From Sneathiella sp. (lineage in GTDB: Bacteria > Pseudomonadota > Alphaproteobacteria > Sneathiellales > Sneathiellaceae), in contig JAESPT010000404.1 of the NCBI GenBank assembly GCA_016765515.1, positions 1-5,906 of the forward strand: DNA of 5,906 bases, written 5' to 3'. Positions 5,750 through 5,906 of the stretch are shown here, piece after piece. The stretch's first letter is position 1; every line of letters begins with the position of its first letter. Both the position numbers and the translations under genes were made by a program. The notes beneath the pieces were generated by a model that was not told the origin of the DNA, did no database searches, and worked only from the letters and a program-made list of their open reading frames with translations.

Positions 5750-5906
5750 ATGGCAAATAATAAAGAAATAATGGAAAATAGAGACAAAAACCCTGTCGCC
5801 GTGGCTCTTTCTCATGGAAAAGGAACATCCAATGCCCCTGTCGTCAGTGCGACAGGACGCGGAGAACTGGCCGAACAAATCTTGAATATCGCCTTTGAAA
5901 ATGGCG
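5750..5906 (+). CDS. Stand-alone FlhB C-terminal-domain protein (FhlB/FlhX type), partial
   Basis: An open frame begins at ATG 5750 with AGGGG 4 bases upstream and runs off the window after 52 codons. The first residues are MANNKEIMENRDKNPVAVAL, and the segment ends GRGELAEQILNIAFENG. It aligns with the cytoplasmic domain of the full-length FlhB in this window: KNPVAVAL with NPTHFAVAL, NAPVVSATGRG with VAPMVLAIGAD, and AEQILNIAFENG with ALKIREIANEND. There is no N-terminal membrane part, and the cleavage motif is degenerate: NP is kept but Thr-His is missing. Similar small proteins are known in Bacillus (YlqH), Helicobacter pylori (HP1575) and Campylobacter (FlhX), where they support or partly replace the FlhB C-terminal domain. 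In full length it is probably about 90-110 residues. The family call is strong; the exact role is inferred. Confidence 0.85.
   Translation, partial: MANNKEIMENRDKNPVAVALSHGKGTSNAPVVSATGRGELAEQILNIAFENG

Noticed and set aside
5636..5878. 80-residue minus-strand frame at the right end
   Set aside because: It is antisense to the FlhB C-terminal-domain gene, whose plus-strand frame has clear homology.

Overview
The window looks like the chromosome of a flagellated alphaproteobacterium with a moderate GC content (about the upper 40s percent, by eye). Three things suggest this. The compact run flgB-flgC-fliE-fliQ-fliR-flhB is typical of that class. A candidate CtrA box lies on the flgB promoter. 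A partial gene directly after flhB sits where Caulobacter-type genomes carry cckA. I cannot name the genus; moderate-GC marine groups (Sneathiella, Emcibacter, Kiloniella or Terasakiella-like) would fit but are not proven.

Region 1-3436 is one minus-strand operon, read from right to left. It encodes the proximal rod proteins FlgB and FlgC, the adaptor FliE, and the export-gate proteins FliQ, FliR and FlhB. The start of a further gene (1-89) follows, its ribosome-binding site overlapping the flhB stop codon. Gaps are 4 to 37 bases and no terminator is seen inside. fliP, the remaining major gate subunit, is not in the window. A candidate sigma70-type promoter with an overlapping TTTA-N7-TTAA box lies at 3473-3509.

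Region 3541-4632 holds a minus-strand DJ-1/PfpI-like gene with its own rho-independent terminator, then a 462-base divergent intergenic region. The DJ-1 protein has lost the family's nucleophilic cysteine, with Glu-Glu in place of Cys-His. The intergenic region contains a GC-rich patch with a 36-codon open frame of uncertain status, some short inverted repeats, and a 15-base palindrome just ahead of the next gene.

Region 4633-5646 is a plus-strand membrane fatty acid desaturase with all three histidine boxes. After about 100 bases, a second flagellar export gene begins at 5750 and runs off the window. It encodes a stand-alone FlhB C-terminal-domain protein (FhlB/FlhX type), so the two non-flagellar genes are flanked by flagellar export genes.

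The flagellar genes work together: the FlgB, FlgC and FliE proteins are early export substrates that build the base of the rod on the gate formed by FliP, FliQ, FliR and FlhB. FlhB self-cleaves at its NPTH motif to switch substrate class, and the small FlhB-like protein may modulate or back up that domain. If the partial gene is cckA and the CtrA box is real, the operon would encode the top kinase of the pathway that controls it. I see no CRISPR array, tRNA, rRNA, insertion sequence or defence system.
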